From NCBI RefSeq assembly GCF_039555335.1, contig NW_027305494.1:1302001-1366000 (forward strand): 64,000 bases of DNA. Reading direction: 5' to 3'. The DNA comes from Amphiura filiformis (lineage: Eukaryota > Echinodermata > Ophiuroidea > Amphilepidida > Amphiuridae). Under the pieces are notes generated by a model that worked only from the letters and a program-made list of their open reading frames with translations, ran no database searches and was not told where the DNA came from. Position numbers and translations under genes: made by a program. Below are positions 1 to 11,800 of the stretch, one piece after another (position 1 is the stretch's first letter; each line of letters begins with the position of its first letter).

Positions 1-3000
1 AGCACCCTATGGAGAATAAGAGAGACGACTCCCCTGTGAGGGGACTTTTTACAATTTCTTTATTTTAAGTGCTACGACAGTGCAACCTACATTCAATTAA
101 AGCTTGTGACTTTGACTTTCACTTTTTACACATTTTCTGCCCAATTGGGCGACTTTTTACAATTTCTTTATTTTAAGTCCTCAGCAAATAAGGACTGTAA
201 GTTTGGGTACATGCGGGTATAGCCGTATTTGTGTACAAATATATAGCTTTCTAGTGCCATTCTGTGGTTTCATCTCCTCCTCCTCCTTCTCCTATCAAAC
301 ACATCATTCTGTCAAGGCTAGCGCTAAAACTACAAGGGCCCCAGGGCCCATATGTGGTATACTTATGGGCCCTACCCCGTAGAAGTGCCTTTTGCCCATC
401 TTGGCCCCAGAGGTCAAAGGTCACGGGCCCCAGGGGCCCAAATGTGAAAATACAAAGCACGCCATTTCTCATCAAATGAAGCAGCCTCAGGGCCCTGAGT
501 TGGTCCAGTGATAGCCCAAGGGGTACTCTATATTTACAAATATCCAAGCGCCCCATATGTTATATATTATGGGCCCCAGGGGCCCAAATGTTAAAATATG
601 GTGCAACAGATTGACAAGCCTAGCTCTAAAAGTACAAGATCACTGGGGCTCATATATGGCTTATGTATGGGCCCTAAGTTGTAGATGTGCCTTTTGCCCA
701 TTTTGGCCCCAGATTTACAAGGCTAGGGGCCACAGGGGCCCAAATGTTAAAACAAAGGGCCGGCCGTTTCTCAGCAAATAAAGTAGCTACAGGGTTCAGA
801 TTTGGTACACAGATAGGTCTTTAGTATCATATTGTCATATGTATATATAACCTCCATATGTCACATAGTATGGGCCCCAGGGCCCAAACGCTAAAACATA
901 GGGCCGGCCGTTACTCAGTGAATAAAGCAGCTACAATCATCCCAGCTTGAGTTTACTGATAGCACTTGAAAATTGAATATATGAATACAAAAGCCACCTA
1001 AGTCCATACTTTGGCCAAATTGAGTTAAGCATGGGAAATTGTTGCTATACATAGGCCTGTCATATGCATGAAAGAACAACTCAAATTCATTCTCTGTGTC
1101 TATTGGGCATGTGAAAAATAGCATGTATGAAAGAATCACCCAATTCCATGATTTGAGTCTTGTAACACATTGATTGAAATCCAGTATGTATAAAAGTCCA
1201 CTTGTAACACATTCATTGCTAGAGAATGACTTTTGAACAAAAATGGGTTTAATAAAGGAAAGTGTGTGGTTTATATTACATGGCAGAATGCTTATCAACA
1301 TTATACATACCAGTGTGCTTTATTTTGTATTATCTTACTAGTGGTAATCTCATTCTAACATTGTTGTCTTTGTATATGATTCAAAAAACCACCTAAGTCC
1401 AAAATTTAAAATGAACCCCACGAAGTCCCTGAAATGCTAATCGTCATACCTAATACAGGTTAATCCACTCATTTGCACGTAAAACTTACCATATTGACCA
1501 GGTAAATCTAACTGAAGGAATTAAAATGATACACGGGTTTTTCTCTCAAAATAACTTCGCATGGACTTAGGTGGCTTTTGTATTCATGTATTCAATTATA
1601 CTTCAACATATGTACATGAGCCCCATAAGTCAAATATTATTGGCCCCAGGGCCCCAAATGTTAAAACAAAAGGCCGGTCGTTTCTCATCAAATAAAAGCA
1701 GCTTCAGGGCTCAGAGTTTGTACACAGATTGCACCTGAGAATTATATTGTTATATGTACATATGAGCCCCATATGTCACATAATATGGGCCCCAGGGCCC
1801 CGAACGCTAAAATATAGGGCCGGCCATTACTCAGTAAATAAACCAGCTACAGTGCCCAGCTTGAGTCTACTGAGAGCACCTGAGAATTATACTTCAATAT
1901 ATGTTCATGAGCCTCATAAATCAAATACTATGGGCCCCAGGGCCCCAAATGTTAAACCAAAGGGCCGATTGTTTCTCATCAAATAAAGCAGCTTCAGGGC
2001 TCAGAGTTTGTACACAGATTGCACCTGAGAATTATATTGTTACTAACACCCACCCCATACACATAGGACTAAACAGATCCACAGAGATTAGTGTAATTAT
2101 AATATAGATGACATCACCGTTAAGGCTGTTCCAGTTAAATTACATACCCATTGGCTGTTCCATTTAATTTACATACTCCCTCTGAAATGGCCACAAAATA
2201 GGCTGTTCCATTTAATTTACATACTCCCTCTGAAATGGATGTTCTTTATTTTAAGTGGTACGAGAGTGCAACCTACATTAAAATAAAGCTTGTGAATTGG
2301 ACTTTCAATTTTTCCACATTTTTCACCCAATTGGGCTACTTTTTACAATTTCTTTATTTTAAGTGCTACGAGGGTGCAACCTACATTAAATTAAAGCTTG
2401 TGACTTGGGCTTTCACTTTTTACACATTTTCCGCCCAATTTGGCGACTTTGTACAATTTCTTCATTTTATGTCCTCAGCAAATAAGAACTATAAGTTTGT
2501 CTATACCGATAACATGCGGGTATAGCCGCATTCTCCTCCTCCTCCTCCTTCTCCTATCAAACACATCATTCTGTCAAGGCTAGCGCTAAAACTACAAGGG
2601 CCCCAGGGCCCAGGGGCAACAGATTGACAAGCCTAGCTCTAAAGCTACAAGGGCACTAGGGCTCATATGTTGCACATGTATAAGCCCTAAATTGTAGATG
2701 TGCCATTTGCCCATTTTGGCCCCAGATGTACAAGCCTAGAGGCCCCAGGGGCCCAAAGGTTAAAACAAAGGGCCGGCCGTTTCTCAGCAAATAAAGTAGC
2801 TACAGGGCTCAGATTTGGTACACAGATAGGTCTTCAGTATTATATTTTTATATGTATATATGAACCCCATATGTCACATAATATGGGCCCCTGGGCCCCA
2901 AACGCTAAAACATAGGGCCGGCCGTTACTCTGTAAATAAAGCAGCTTTAGGTCTCAGAGTTAGTACACATATTGCATCTTAAAATCACATTGTTATATGT

Positions 3001-3745
3001 ACATGTGAGCCCCATATATCACATTATATGGGCCCAGGGCCCCAAATCGCTAAAACATAGGGCCGGCCGTTACTCAGTAAATAAAGCAGCTACAGTGCCC
3101 AGCTTGAGTCTACTGATAGCACTAGAGAATTAAACTTCAACATATGTCCATGGACCTCATAAGTCAAATATTATGGGCCCCAGGGCCCCAAATGTTAAAA
3201 CAAAGGGCCGGCCGTTTCTCATCAAATAAAGCAGCTTCCGGGCTCAGAATTTGTACACAGTAGCACCTGAGAATTATATTGTTACTAACACCCCAATACC
3301 CCCCCTCCCCACACACGTAGGACTAAACAGACATATCCGTATTATAATTATTAATATAATAATTGGAAATACCAGCGTGAAGCCTTAAGGCTGTTCCAGT
3401 TAAATTACATACCCATTGGCTGTTCCATTTAATTTACATACTCCCTCTGAAATGGTCCCAAAATAGGCTGTTCCGTTTAATTTACATACTCCCTCTGAAA
3501 TTGCGGTTCCATTTAATTTACATACTCCCTCTGGAATAGTTTTCCCCTAATCATATTGTATAGCCTCACTGTGAATAAGAGAGACTGACAACGGCAATCT
3601 ATGGAGAGACAACTCTCCTGGGAGGGGACTTTTTACAAGTTCTTTATTTGCACGAGAGTGCAGCAAATAAGGACTGTAAGTTTGGGTACACCGATAACAT
3701 GCGGGTATAGCCGTATTTGTGTACAAATATATAGCCTTCTAGTTA
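1..3745. repeat. Composite tandem repeat, ~147-bp GGGCCC/GGCCGGCC units
   Basis: At least nine copies of a GC-rich motif (GGGCCGGCCGTT followed by CTCAGYAAATAAAGCAGC) start near 758, 901, 1670, 1817, 1964, 2772, 2914, 3060 and 3207. Within each cluster the spacing is 142-147 bp. Every unit also carries a 15-mer near-palindrome GGGCCCCAGGGGCCC or a decayed form, and an AATAAA. A second module, containing GCAACCTACATTAAA and GCTTGTGACTT, recurs near 60, 2240 and 2353. A third module of about 50 bp (GGCTGTTCCATTTAATTTAC) is tandem near 2126-2240 and 3387-3540. The ORFs across this block are out of register between copies, so I read it as non-coding. The unit length is close to one nucleosome core; that link is inference. 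Confidence 0.85.
974..1594. mobile_element. MITE with inverted ends inserted in the 147-bp repeat
   Basis: The ends are inverted copies: GAATACAAAAGCCACCTAAG near 983 and its reverse complement near 1567-1587. The element splits a repeat unit whose intact copies read GCACCTGAGAATTATACTTCAA. The left flank ends AATT and the right flank resumes AATTATACTTC, so AATT (or ATT) looks duplicated. An internal copy of the end motif lies near 1388. No transposase is encoded, so it is non-autonomous. Confidence 0.75.
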
Positions 3746-3832
3746 TTAATTCTATTTGAGCTTCTCACGAACTTTTCAAAGAATAAACTACTGCGTAAAA
3801 TGCATGAATTAAAAATCGCGCCAGATATCCGC

Positions 3833-4093
3833 CGTCGAAGTGATAATAATCGGATTATCTACCATAGCAATAGGGTAAATCAATTTTTGATTATATCGCG
3901 CTGCACTAGTACGTTCACGCGGTACCTCTGTATTGGACCATATCATGCTGATCACTCACACCTGTAAGATTAGTATCTTTTCAATCTATGATTGCAGACA
4001 TACGCAGGTGATTAGTGCAACCTGATTGTAGTGCAGCGCGATATATTCAAAAATTGTTTTCACAGTTAATCCGATTATTACATCACTTCGAGG
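3833..4093. mobile_element. Hairpin MITE just upstream of the EGF exon
   Basis: Inverted arms begin CGAAGTGATAATAATCGGAT at 3835 and end with its reverse complement near 4090. An inner pair (ATATCGCGCTGCACTA / TAGTGCAGCGCGATAT) sits near 3893 and 4025. It ends about 95 bp before the EGF exon acceptor, so it is intronic or 5'-flanking to the NACHT-LRR gene. No protein is encoded. Confidence 0.7.
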
Positions 4094-4186
4094 GCAAATA
4101 AAAGTGCAGATGGCTATAATTGGTCCTGACAAAAATAATTTGTTCGCGTGCATTAACATCTTATTATCTGACATATTTTTATATAG

Positions 4187-7100
4187 ATGAGTCCCGTGCA
4201 TGCAGTTCATCTCCGTGCTATCATCAGGGTACTTGTCGGGACGTTGACGGTGGTTATCAGTGTGTCTGTAGTGATGGATTCACCGGGAAACGTTGTGAAA
4301 TAAGTAAGTCATGCTAAGTAGGTCGTCCAACAGTTATTTTATCGAAAATTCCAATTTGTCGAATTCCATGTGGTTTTGTGGTTTTGTGATTTTCTCCAAA
4401 CCTGACTGTTGTTTCCCAATGTTTTGTTTACCAAGGAAAAGCGAAGGAAATAAAGCGAAAGAAAATTAAATATAATTGGCATTTTTAACGTGTTACTTTT
4501 GTTTTTCAGTAGTAGTACTCAAATGTTTCTGATATAGTCTGATATATTTATTTTCCTCAGCGGAGGACCCATTTGATGTACAGTCAATTCAGAACCACCT
4601 CCGCTCTTATTATGAAGACAAGCGAGGTAAGATCCCTATTTTTCCTGGCGTACCAGAGAGTTTTGCTGACATGCACGAGTTCTTCATCGATCTGGAGCTT
4701 GAAGAAGACAGGCGTGGACAAGTTGGCGAGACAGAGAGTCGACCATTAGATTCACACCGAGAACTTGTGACGCTTAAATCTACAAGTGGTCATCGTGCCA
4801 GACGTTTACTTGCAAGTGGTATAGCTGGAATTGGTAAGACGACATTGGTCTCAAAATTAGCTTTTGATTGGGCTACTGAGAAAGAGTATCTATCAAGCTA
4901 TGAGGTGTTATTTGCGTTGGATATCCGCTGGATGAAGCCTTCTATGGATCTCATAGATGTAATTCAAAATCAGCTTATAAGTAGACTTTCTAGACAGGGC
5001 ATGCTTAATTATCTTAGTTCAAACTCTTCCAAAGTAGTTTTCATTTTCGATGGTTATGACGAAGGCTCTCATTTGTTCCTACACGATGATTATAAAGACA
5101 TAAAGGAACTTTTTCAGAATAAATGGTTGCAAGAAAGCATAGTAATGATTACGACAAGGCCACATAAAGTTGCAGAGTTCATTAAACTGTTTGGCGTTTA
5201 TACTAGGATCAAATTAAGGGGTTTCTCGTCAGATAATATCGATAAATACGTCAACAAATTTCAGCAAAGTAATAATATGGCACCAGAAGATCAAGAAGCA
5301 CTAGATGAGTTTAAGAAATTTGTATCGACACAAGGTCATACAAGAGATTTATCTTCGGTACCAATTATGTTGTCGATGATTTGCCTTGTTTGGAAGAAAT
5401 CACGTGATATACCAGATCGAGTCACTCCTCTATATGAGAGTGCGTTAAGGTTTCTTGCAGAACATAAAGGCTATGATGTCTATGCTGACAGTGACAACTT
5501 TCGTAAAAAGGTGACTGATGTTGTCCTGGAATTGGGAAAGCCAGCGCTTAAACATTTGTTAGATCCAGAAGATGAATTGATATTCAACATTAACGAATTC
5601 AATGCTTCAATTCTTAAGCAAGCTTATCGCATAGGGTTGGTTTTTAAGGAGAGACACATTTTCGAAAGCTCACGTGAACATGTTTTGTTTATCCACAAAA
5701 CATTCCAAGAATATTGTGCAGCAGTATATTGGGTTTCTTTGCTAGAGACAGATCAAGAATTCTTTTATGACTATTTGAACAATATCAGTAAGAGAAATCC
5801 AAATCATTATGAGTATTTATTTAAATTTTCGTGTGGAGTGAGCAGCGATGCTGCTTTCAATATAATTTCTCGCTTAGTTTCATTATACCCACCACCATCA
5901 CAGCTTTTATTTTATCCTGTTGATGTATCACTTGACTTCCAACTTATCATTAACTTACTTTATGACGTACATAGCTGTGAATTTATCACGATTTTACAAC
6001 CAATGTTTTATCATGTTGATGAAATTGCCTTGCATATTTTTGCTTCACATAGCTTTTCAAGTTCAGAAGGACCAAGTAATAGAAAATATTGGTCTGCGTT
6101 AGATTATTTCCTATCATGTGTTCTACAGAACCAGGATGGATCTTGCGATACCATGCTTAGTAGTGTAACAAAAGCTTATTTGACGTTTGATAATAAGACG
6201 GTAGATTACTTGAACATTCTGACATGTATGTGGGGTTTACATGAGTTTCAATTAGAATACTACTGTTCGGCTGTAGAATTACAACTACTATATACACATC
6301 AATCAAATAAGTCATTACCACATTTAACACTGAAATCTCAACAGAGCGAACGGGGGATTGATAAAAGACCTATCACAAACTGTTTGATGTCTTTAACAAG
6401 TGTTATCCGTATTGTTTTTACTAAATGGGGATTCACAGAACAAATACCAATTCATGAGCTAATATTCAGCAATGTGAATTTTCAAGTTGATGACATAATC
6501 AATACTTTATTTACAGATACAAGACCAGTACTTAAACATCTCGAATTAAACAATAACAACCTCAATGGAAATGATGTTGAGAAACTGTTGAATACACTTC
6601 AGTATAGTGACTTACAAATAGTAGATATTCGTAAGAATATATTTACAGACGTAAAATACATGAAACCCTTTTTAGTAAGTCTCCAAACCTTGACGTTACA
6701 GAATGTACATTTGACTTCACACATCTGGAAAAGTCTGTTTAAGATTATCTACGAAGTTGAAGCGTACAATATAGCACATATGCGTAAAGCTAATTTTCAT
6801 GAATGTAGGCAGTATCTACAGTTGGAGCAATTTGATGTATCTCATAATAATATATCTAGAAACATGGATAACTTACTTGCTATTCTGGACTATATGCCAC
6901 GCTTAAGAGTATTAAAGCTACGTAATGCAAGTTTAGATGACCGGGATATTAAAGAGTTAAGTCTACAACTTAGAATGCGGAGCAAAAACTCGATGACTTG
7001 GACTTGTTCTAGACATCTAACATTACAAGAGCTTGATTTGTCCGAGAACGATCTATCCGGAGGATTTGATTGGTTAGTTGCAGCCCTCAATTGCATGCCG

Positions 7101-7985
7101 AACTTGCGTGTTTTAAAACTAGCGCGAACTAATATGAATGAAACTGATATGCTTATGTTTGAAGTTAATCTCTCAGGAAACTATTTTTCTGTGGCATTTC
7201 ATTGGCTTGCTAAAGCGTTTACATGGTTAATAGGTATGGTGTTATCATCGAATGGTCAAAACCAGTATTCTCGTTTTTGCAGGGTGAATTTGGTACTGGA
7301 AGAACTTGATCTCTCCGAAAATCATTTTTCTGGAGCGTTTAATAGACTTGCCATAGCGTTAAAGTGTATGCCATTTATGCGAGTTCTTAATATTGCAGAC
7401 GGGCGGGTTTTCCCCCGGTTTATTCGACAGGTGAAAACTGATGACGTGAAACAGATATGCTTGGGGTTTAGAAACGCTCCTATGTTAGAAGAGCTCGATC
7501 TAAGTTTTATTAACACTATTGATGGTGCAGCGGTAGAATTATCTGAAGCAATTTTAAACCACGACCATCTCCACGCATTACGCCTAGACAGTACTGAATT
7601 AGAGCGAGAATTCGTTCTGAGTTTTCATTTTGAATTGTGTACACGTTACCAAGATTATTATGTCCTCTTGTGTCTATACATAAAATCTCTACCAAAGTTT
7701 GTATTTTGTAGTAAATGTTCTTCTGTCGCAGGTACGGCGATTAATCACGACGAGAATGATTTTGATGATTCGATGGTGCGAAAAAATGACTTACCAAAAA
7801 CTGATAGACTAAAATTCTACACAGATATAGGGCCCATTACATATCTACTTGGAAGAAATGACGATAGATTCATATGTGATACAGAGGGAATTGATGAGTA
7901 CAGGAATTGCAAGGTTAAAGACGGCAACCAAAAAGCCACGACAATTTGTAGAAACTTGGCACGAGCATTAAATATCAAAATTTAA
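4187..7985 (+). CDS. EGF-NACHT-LRR protein (NLR-like receptor), 5' partial
   Basis: Two exons are visible. Exon 4187-4303 follows a TATAG acceptor and ends at GTAAGT. It encodes a canonical six-cysteine EGF-like module (CSSSPC, then C-x8-C-x-C, then GFTGKRC). Exon 4561-7985 follows a TTTTCCTCAG acceptor. Both junctions are phase 1, so joining keeps frame (split codon ACG, Thr). Counting from Met at 4671, the large exon has Walker [10 protein letters not shown] at 50-58, Walker [11 protein letters not shown] at 122-131 and TTRP at about 161-164. That is a NACHT NTPase (STAND family) as in NOD-like receptors. From about residue 600 there are ribonuclease-inhibitor-type leucine-rich repeats ([19 protein letters not shown]), with an internal duplication of about 90 residues at 7015-7130 versus 7285-7400. 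No DEATH, CARD or PYD domain and no membrane segment is seen. The first exon and start codon are not identified; they may lie upstream in or beyond the repeats. A start at Met 4671 is the fallback if the EGF exon is not joined. Known family role: cytosolic immune sensing or scaffold assembly. The EGF fusion is unexplained. Confidence 0.85.
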
Positions 7986-8373
7986 CAAACATTATAATTT
8001 CCTGCTACAAATTACTACAAGCCCTTTGGTTTTTGTAATATTTCAGGATTTCAAAGTGCGATTCGTGGGTATCTTATATAAGTGGCAAATCCAATGAGGT
8101 CCAAAATGTTCTTTTTGTTGAAAATATGTTTTGTTTTACCTTTGATTAAATGAAATTATTTTCCCTTCCGTTTTTGCCTTCAAAATTTATGTTTTGCAAA
8201 CCTTTGGACCTCACTGGAAATAAGCATGTAATATGGTTTTCATGAGTTATCCAGGTTTTTATCAACTTATTACTGGTTTTAAATGCAATTGAAAATTTTA
8301 CCATGTTTTTATAAAGATGTAAATTTTATTTATTTTGTAATTTTTGTATATTGTATGTTGTAGATATAAATCG

Positions 8374-8379
8374 AATAAA
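8374..8379 (+). promoter_or_regulatory. Candidate polyadenylation signal of the NACHT-LRR gene
   Basis: AATAAA lies 389 bp after the TAA stop at 7983-7985, in AT-rich sequence followed by CAATCAATC repeats. The interval between holds one weak inverted repeat (CCAATGAGGTCCAAA near 8090 and its complement near 8205) and no ORF. This is a plausible 3'-UTR end; no transcript evidence is available here. Confidence 0.5.
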
Positions 8380-8385
8380 ATCAAT

Positions 8386-8848
8386 CAATCAGTCAATCAA
8401 TAATGACAGATGTTATACGTTGTTATGTTTTAATTAATAATCCAGAGGTCTACATCAAATAATAATAATATAAATAACTAAAACGTTACCACTTTCACAA
8501 CTCCGATTTATCATTAACTGTTTTCGTTTAAAACAGAGGGAAACATAATGTGTATTTTGTGGTTGTTTTTCGAGTTCACTAACAAAGAACGTTTCATAAG
8601 AAGAAATGTGTAAATAGATCTTCTGTTGCAAAACAATGGCTAACGCTAAAATAAATTGTGAAATCAAAATACATCTAATATTTCCACTCGTATATCCACT
8701 CGTATATCTAATATTTCGTTCAAAGTTTGATAATTTTTTTTTATGATACGAAGGAACTTTAAATACATTTTAAATATTCACTCTTTGATATACCAAGTAC
8801 AAACATAGGGTAACCATTAATGCAGATATAGCTTTTAATAATATTTAT
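8386..8848. other. AT-rich spacer without a gene
   Basis: No supportable coding region or RNA gene. It includes a doubled CACTCGTATATC motif at 8686-8706 whose complement (TACGAGTGGATAT) reappears beside the foldback at 10531. The last 100 bp grade into degenerate 44-bp satellite units. Confidence 0.6.
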
Positions 8849-11800
8849 ATTAATGTATAGTTTTACCAGGACACGGGTTACATTGCAACATAGCATTAAT
8901 GTAGTTTTATTAGGACACGGGTTACATTGCAAGATGGCATTAATGTAGTTTTACAGGACACGGGTTACATTGTATGATAGCATTAATGTAGTTTTATTAG
9001 GACACGGGTTACATTGCAAGATGACATTAATGTAGTTTTACCAGCTAGGACACGGGTTACATCGCATATGTAGTTTTCCAGGACACGGGTTACATTGCAT
9101 GATGGCATTAATGTAGTTTTACCAGGACACGGGTTTCATTGCTAGATGGCATTAATGTAGTTTTACCAGGACACGGGTTACATTGCATGATAGCATTAAT
9201 TTAATTTTACCAGGACATAGGTTACATTGCAAGATGGCATTAATGTAGTTTTACCGGCCAGGACATGGGTTACATTGCAAGATAGCATTAATGTAGTTTT
9301 ACCAGGACACGGGTTACATTGCATGATAGCATTAATGTAGTTTTACCAGGACTCGGGTTACATTGCATGATAGCATTAATGTAGTTTTACCAGGACACGG
9401 GTTACATTGCAAGATAGCATTAATGTAGTTTTTCCAGGACTCGGGTTACATTGCATGATAGCATTAATGTTGTTTTACCAGGACACGGGTTACATTGCTA
9501 GATGGCATTAATGTAGTTTTACCAGGACACGGGTTACATTGCATGATAGCATTAATGTAGTTTTACCTGGACTCGGGTTACATTGCATGATAGTATTAAT
9601 GTAGTTTTACCAGGACACGGGTTACATTGTGTGATAGCATTAATGTTGTTTTACCAGGACACGGGTTACATTGCTAGATGGCATTAATGTAGTTTTACCG
9701 GGACACGGGTTACATTGCATGATAGCATTAATGTAGTTTTACCAGGACTCGGGTTACATTGCATGATAGTATTAATGTAGTTTTACCAGGACACGGGTTA
9801 CATTGCAAGATAGCATTAATGTAGTTTTACCAGGACTCGGGTTACATTGCATGATAGCATTAATGTTGTTTTACTAGGACACGGGTTACATTGCAAGATA
9901 GCATTAATGTAGTTTTACCAGGACACGGGTTACATTGCATGATAGCATTAATGTAGTTTTACCAGGACACGGGTTTATATTGGAAGATGGCAGTAATGTA
10001 GTTTTACCAGGACACGGGTTATATTGGAAGATAGCATTAATGTAGTTTTACCGGGACACGGGTTTATATTGGAAGATAGCATTAATGTAGCTTTACCAGG
10101 ACATGGGTTACATTGCATGATAGCATTAATGTAGTTTTACCAGGACACGGGTTACATTGCATGATGACATTAATGTATTTTTTACCAGGACTCGGGTTAC
10201 ATTGCAAGATAGCATTAATGTAGTTTTACCAGGACACGGGTTACATTGCAAGATGGCATTAATGTAGTTTTACCAGGACACGGGTTACATTACAAGATAG
10301 CATTAATGTAGTTTTACCTGGACACGGGTTACATTGTGTGATAGCATTAATGTAGTTTTACCAGGATACGGGTTACATTGCATGATAGCATTAATGTAGT
10401 ATTACCAGGACACGGGTTGCATTGCATGATGGCATTAATGTAGTTTTACCAGGACACGGGTTACATTGCAAGATAGCATTAATGTAGTTTTACCAGGACA
10501 CGGGTTACATTGCAAGATGGCATTAATGTGTACGAGTGGATATTCATACGTAGTGGTAGATAAAATGATTAAAGAGTTTAACTTCAACACTACACTATTT
10601 TTCGCTCACCTGGAACGTTTTCACTAGTTCGACTAGCGTCTTCAGCAGATGGTGATGCTCTGATGGTATCTTGTCTACGATCGGGATAACCTTCACTCAA
10701 TCATATGACGTCATCAGTGAAGGTTATCCCGATCGTAGACAAGATACCATCACAGCGTCACCATCTGCTGAAGACGCTAGTCGAACTAGTGAAAACGTTC
10801 CAGGTGAGCGAAAAATAGTGTAGAGTTGAAGTTAAACTCTTTAATCACGGCATTAATGTAGTTTTACCAGGACACGGGTTACATTACAAGATAGCATTAA
10901 TGTAGTTTTACCTGGACACGGGTTACATTGTGTGATAGCATTAATGTAGTTTTACCAGGATACGGGTTACATTGCATGATAGCATTAATGTAGTATTACC
11001 AGGACATGGGTTACATTGCAAGATGGCATTAATGTAGTTTTACCAGGACACGGGTTTCATTGCTAGATAGCATCAATGTAGTTTTACCAGGACCCGGGTT
11101 ATATTGCATGATAGCATTAATGTAGTTTTACCAGGACACGGGTTACATTGTAAGATAGCATCAATGTAGTTTTACCAGGACACGGATTACATTGCAAGAT
11201 AGCATTAATGTTGTTTTACCTGGACACGGGTTACATTGTAAGATGGCATTAATGTAGTTTTACAGGATCCGGGTTATATTGCAAGATGGCATTAATGTAG
11301 TTTTACCAGGATACGGGTTACATTGCAAGATAGCATCAATGTAGTTTTACAAGGACCCGGGTTATATTGCATGATAGCATCAATGTAGTTTTACCAGGAC
11401 ACGGATTACATTGCAAGATAGCATTAATGTTGTTTTACCTGGACACGGGTTACATTGTAAGATGGCATTAATGTAGTTTTACAGGATCCGGGTTATATTG
11501 CAAGATGACATTAATGTAGTTTTACCGGGAGACGGGTTACATTGCAAGATAGCATCAATGTAGTTTTACCAGGACCCGGGTTACATTACAAGATGGCATT
11601 AATGTAGTTTTACCTGGACACGGGTTACATTGTAAGATGGCATTAATGTAGTTTTACAGGATCCGGGTTATATTGCAAGATGACATTAATGTAGTTTTAC
11701 CAGGACACGGGTTACATTGCATGATGGCATTTATGTAGTTTTACCGGGAGACGGGTTACATTGCAAGATGACATTAATGTTGTTTTACCGGGAGACGGGT

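Noticed and set aside
264-781. ORFs on both strands across the first repeats
   Set aside because: They lie in the ~147-bp GC-rich repeat, shift frame between units and show no domain character.
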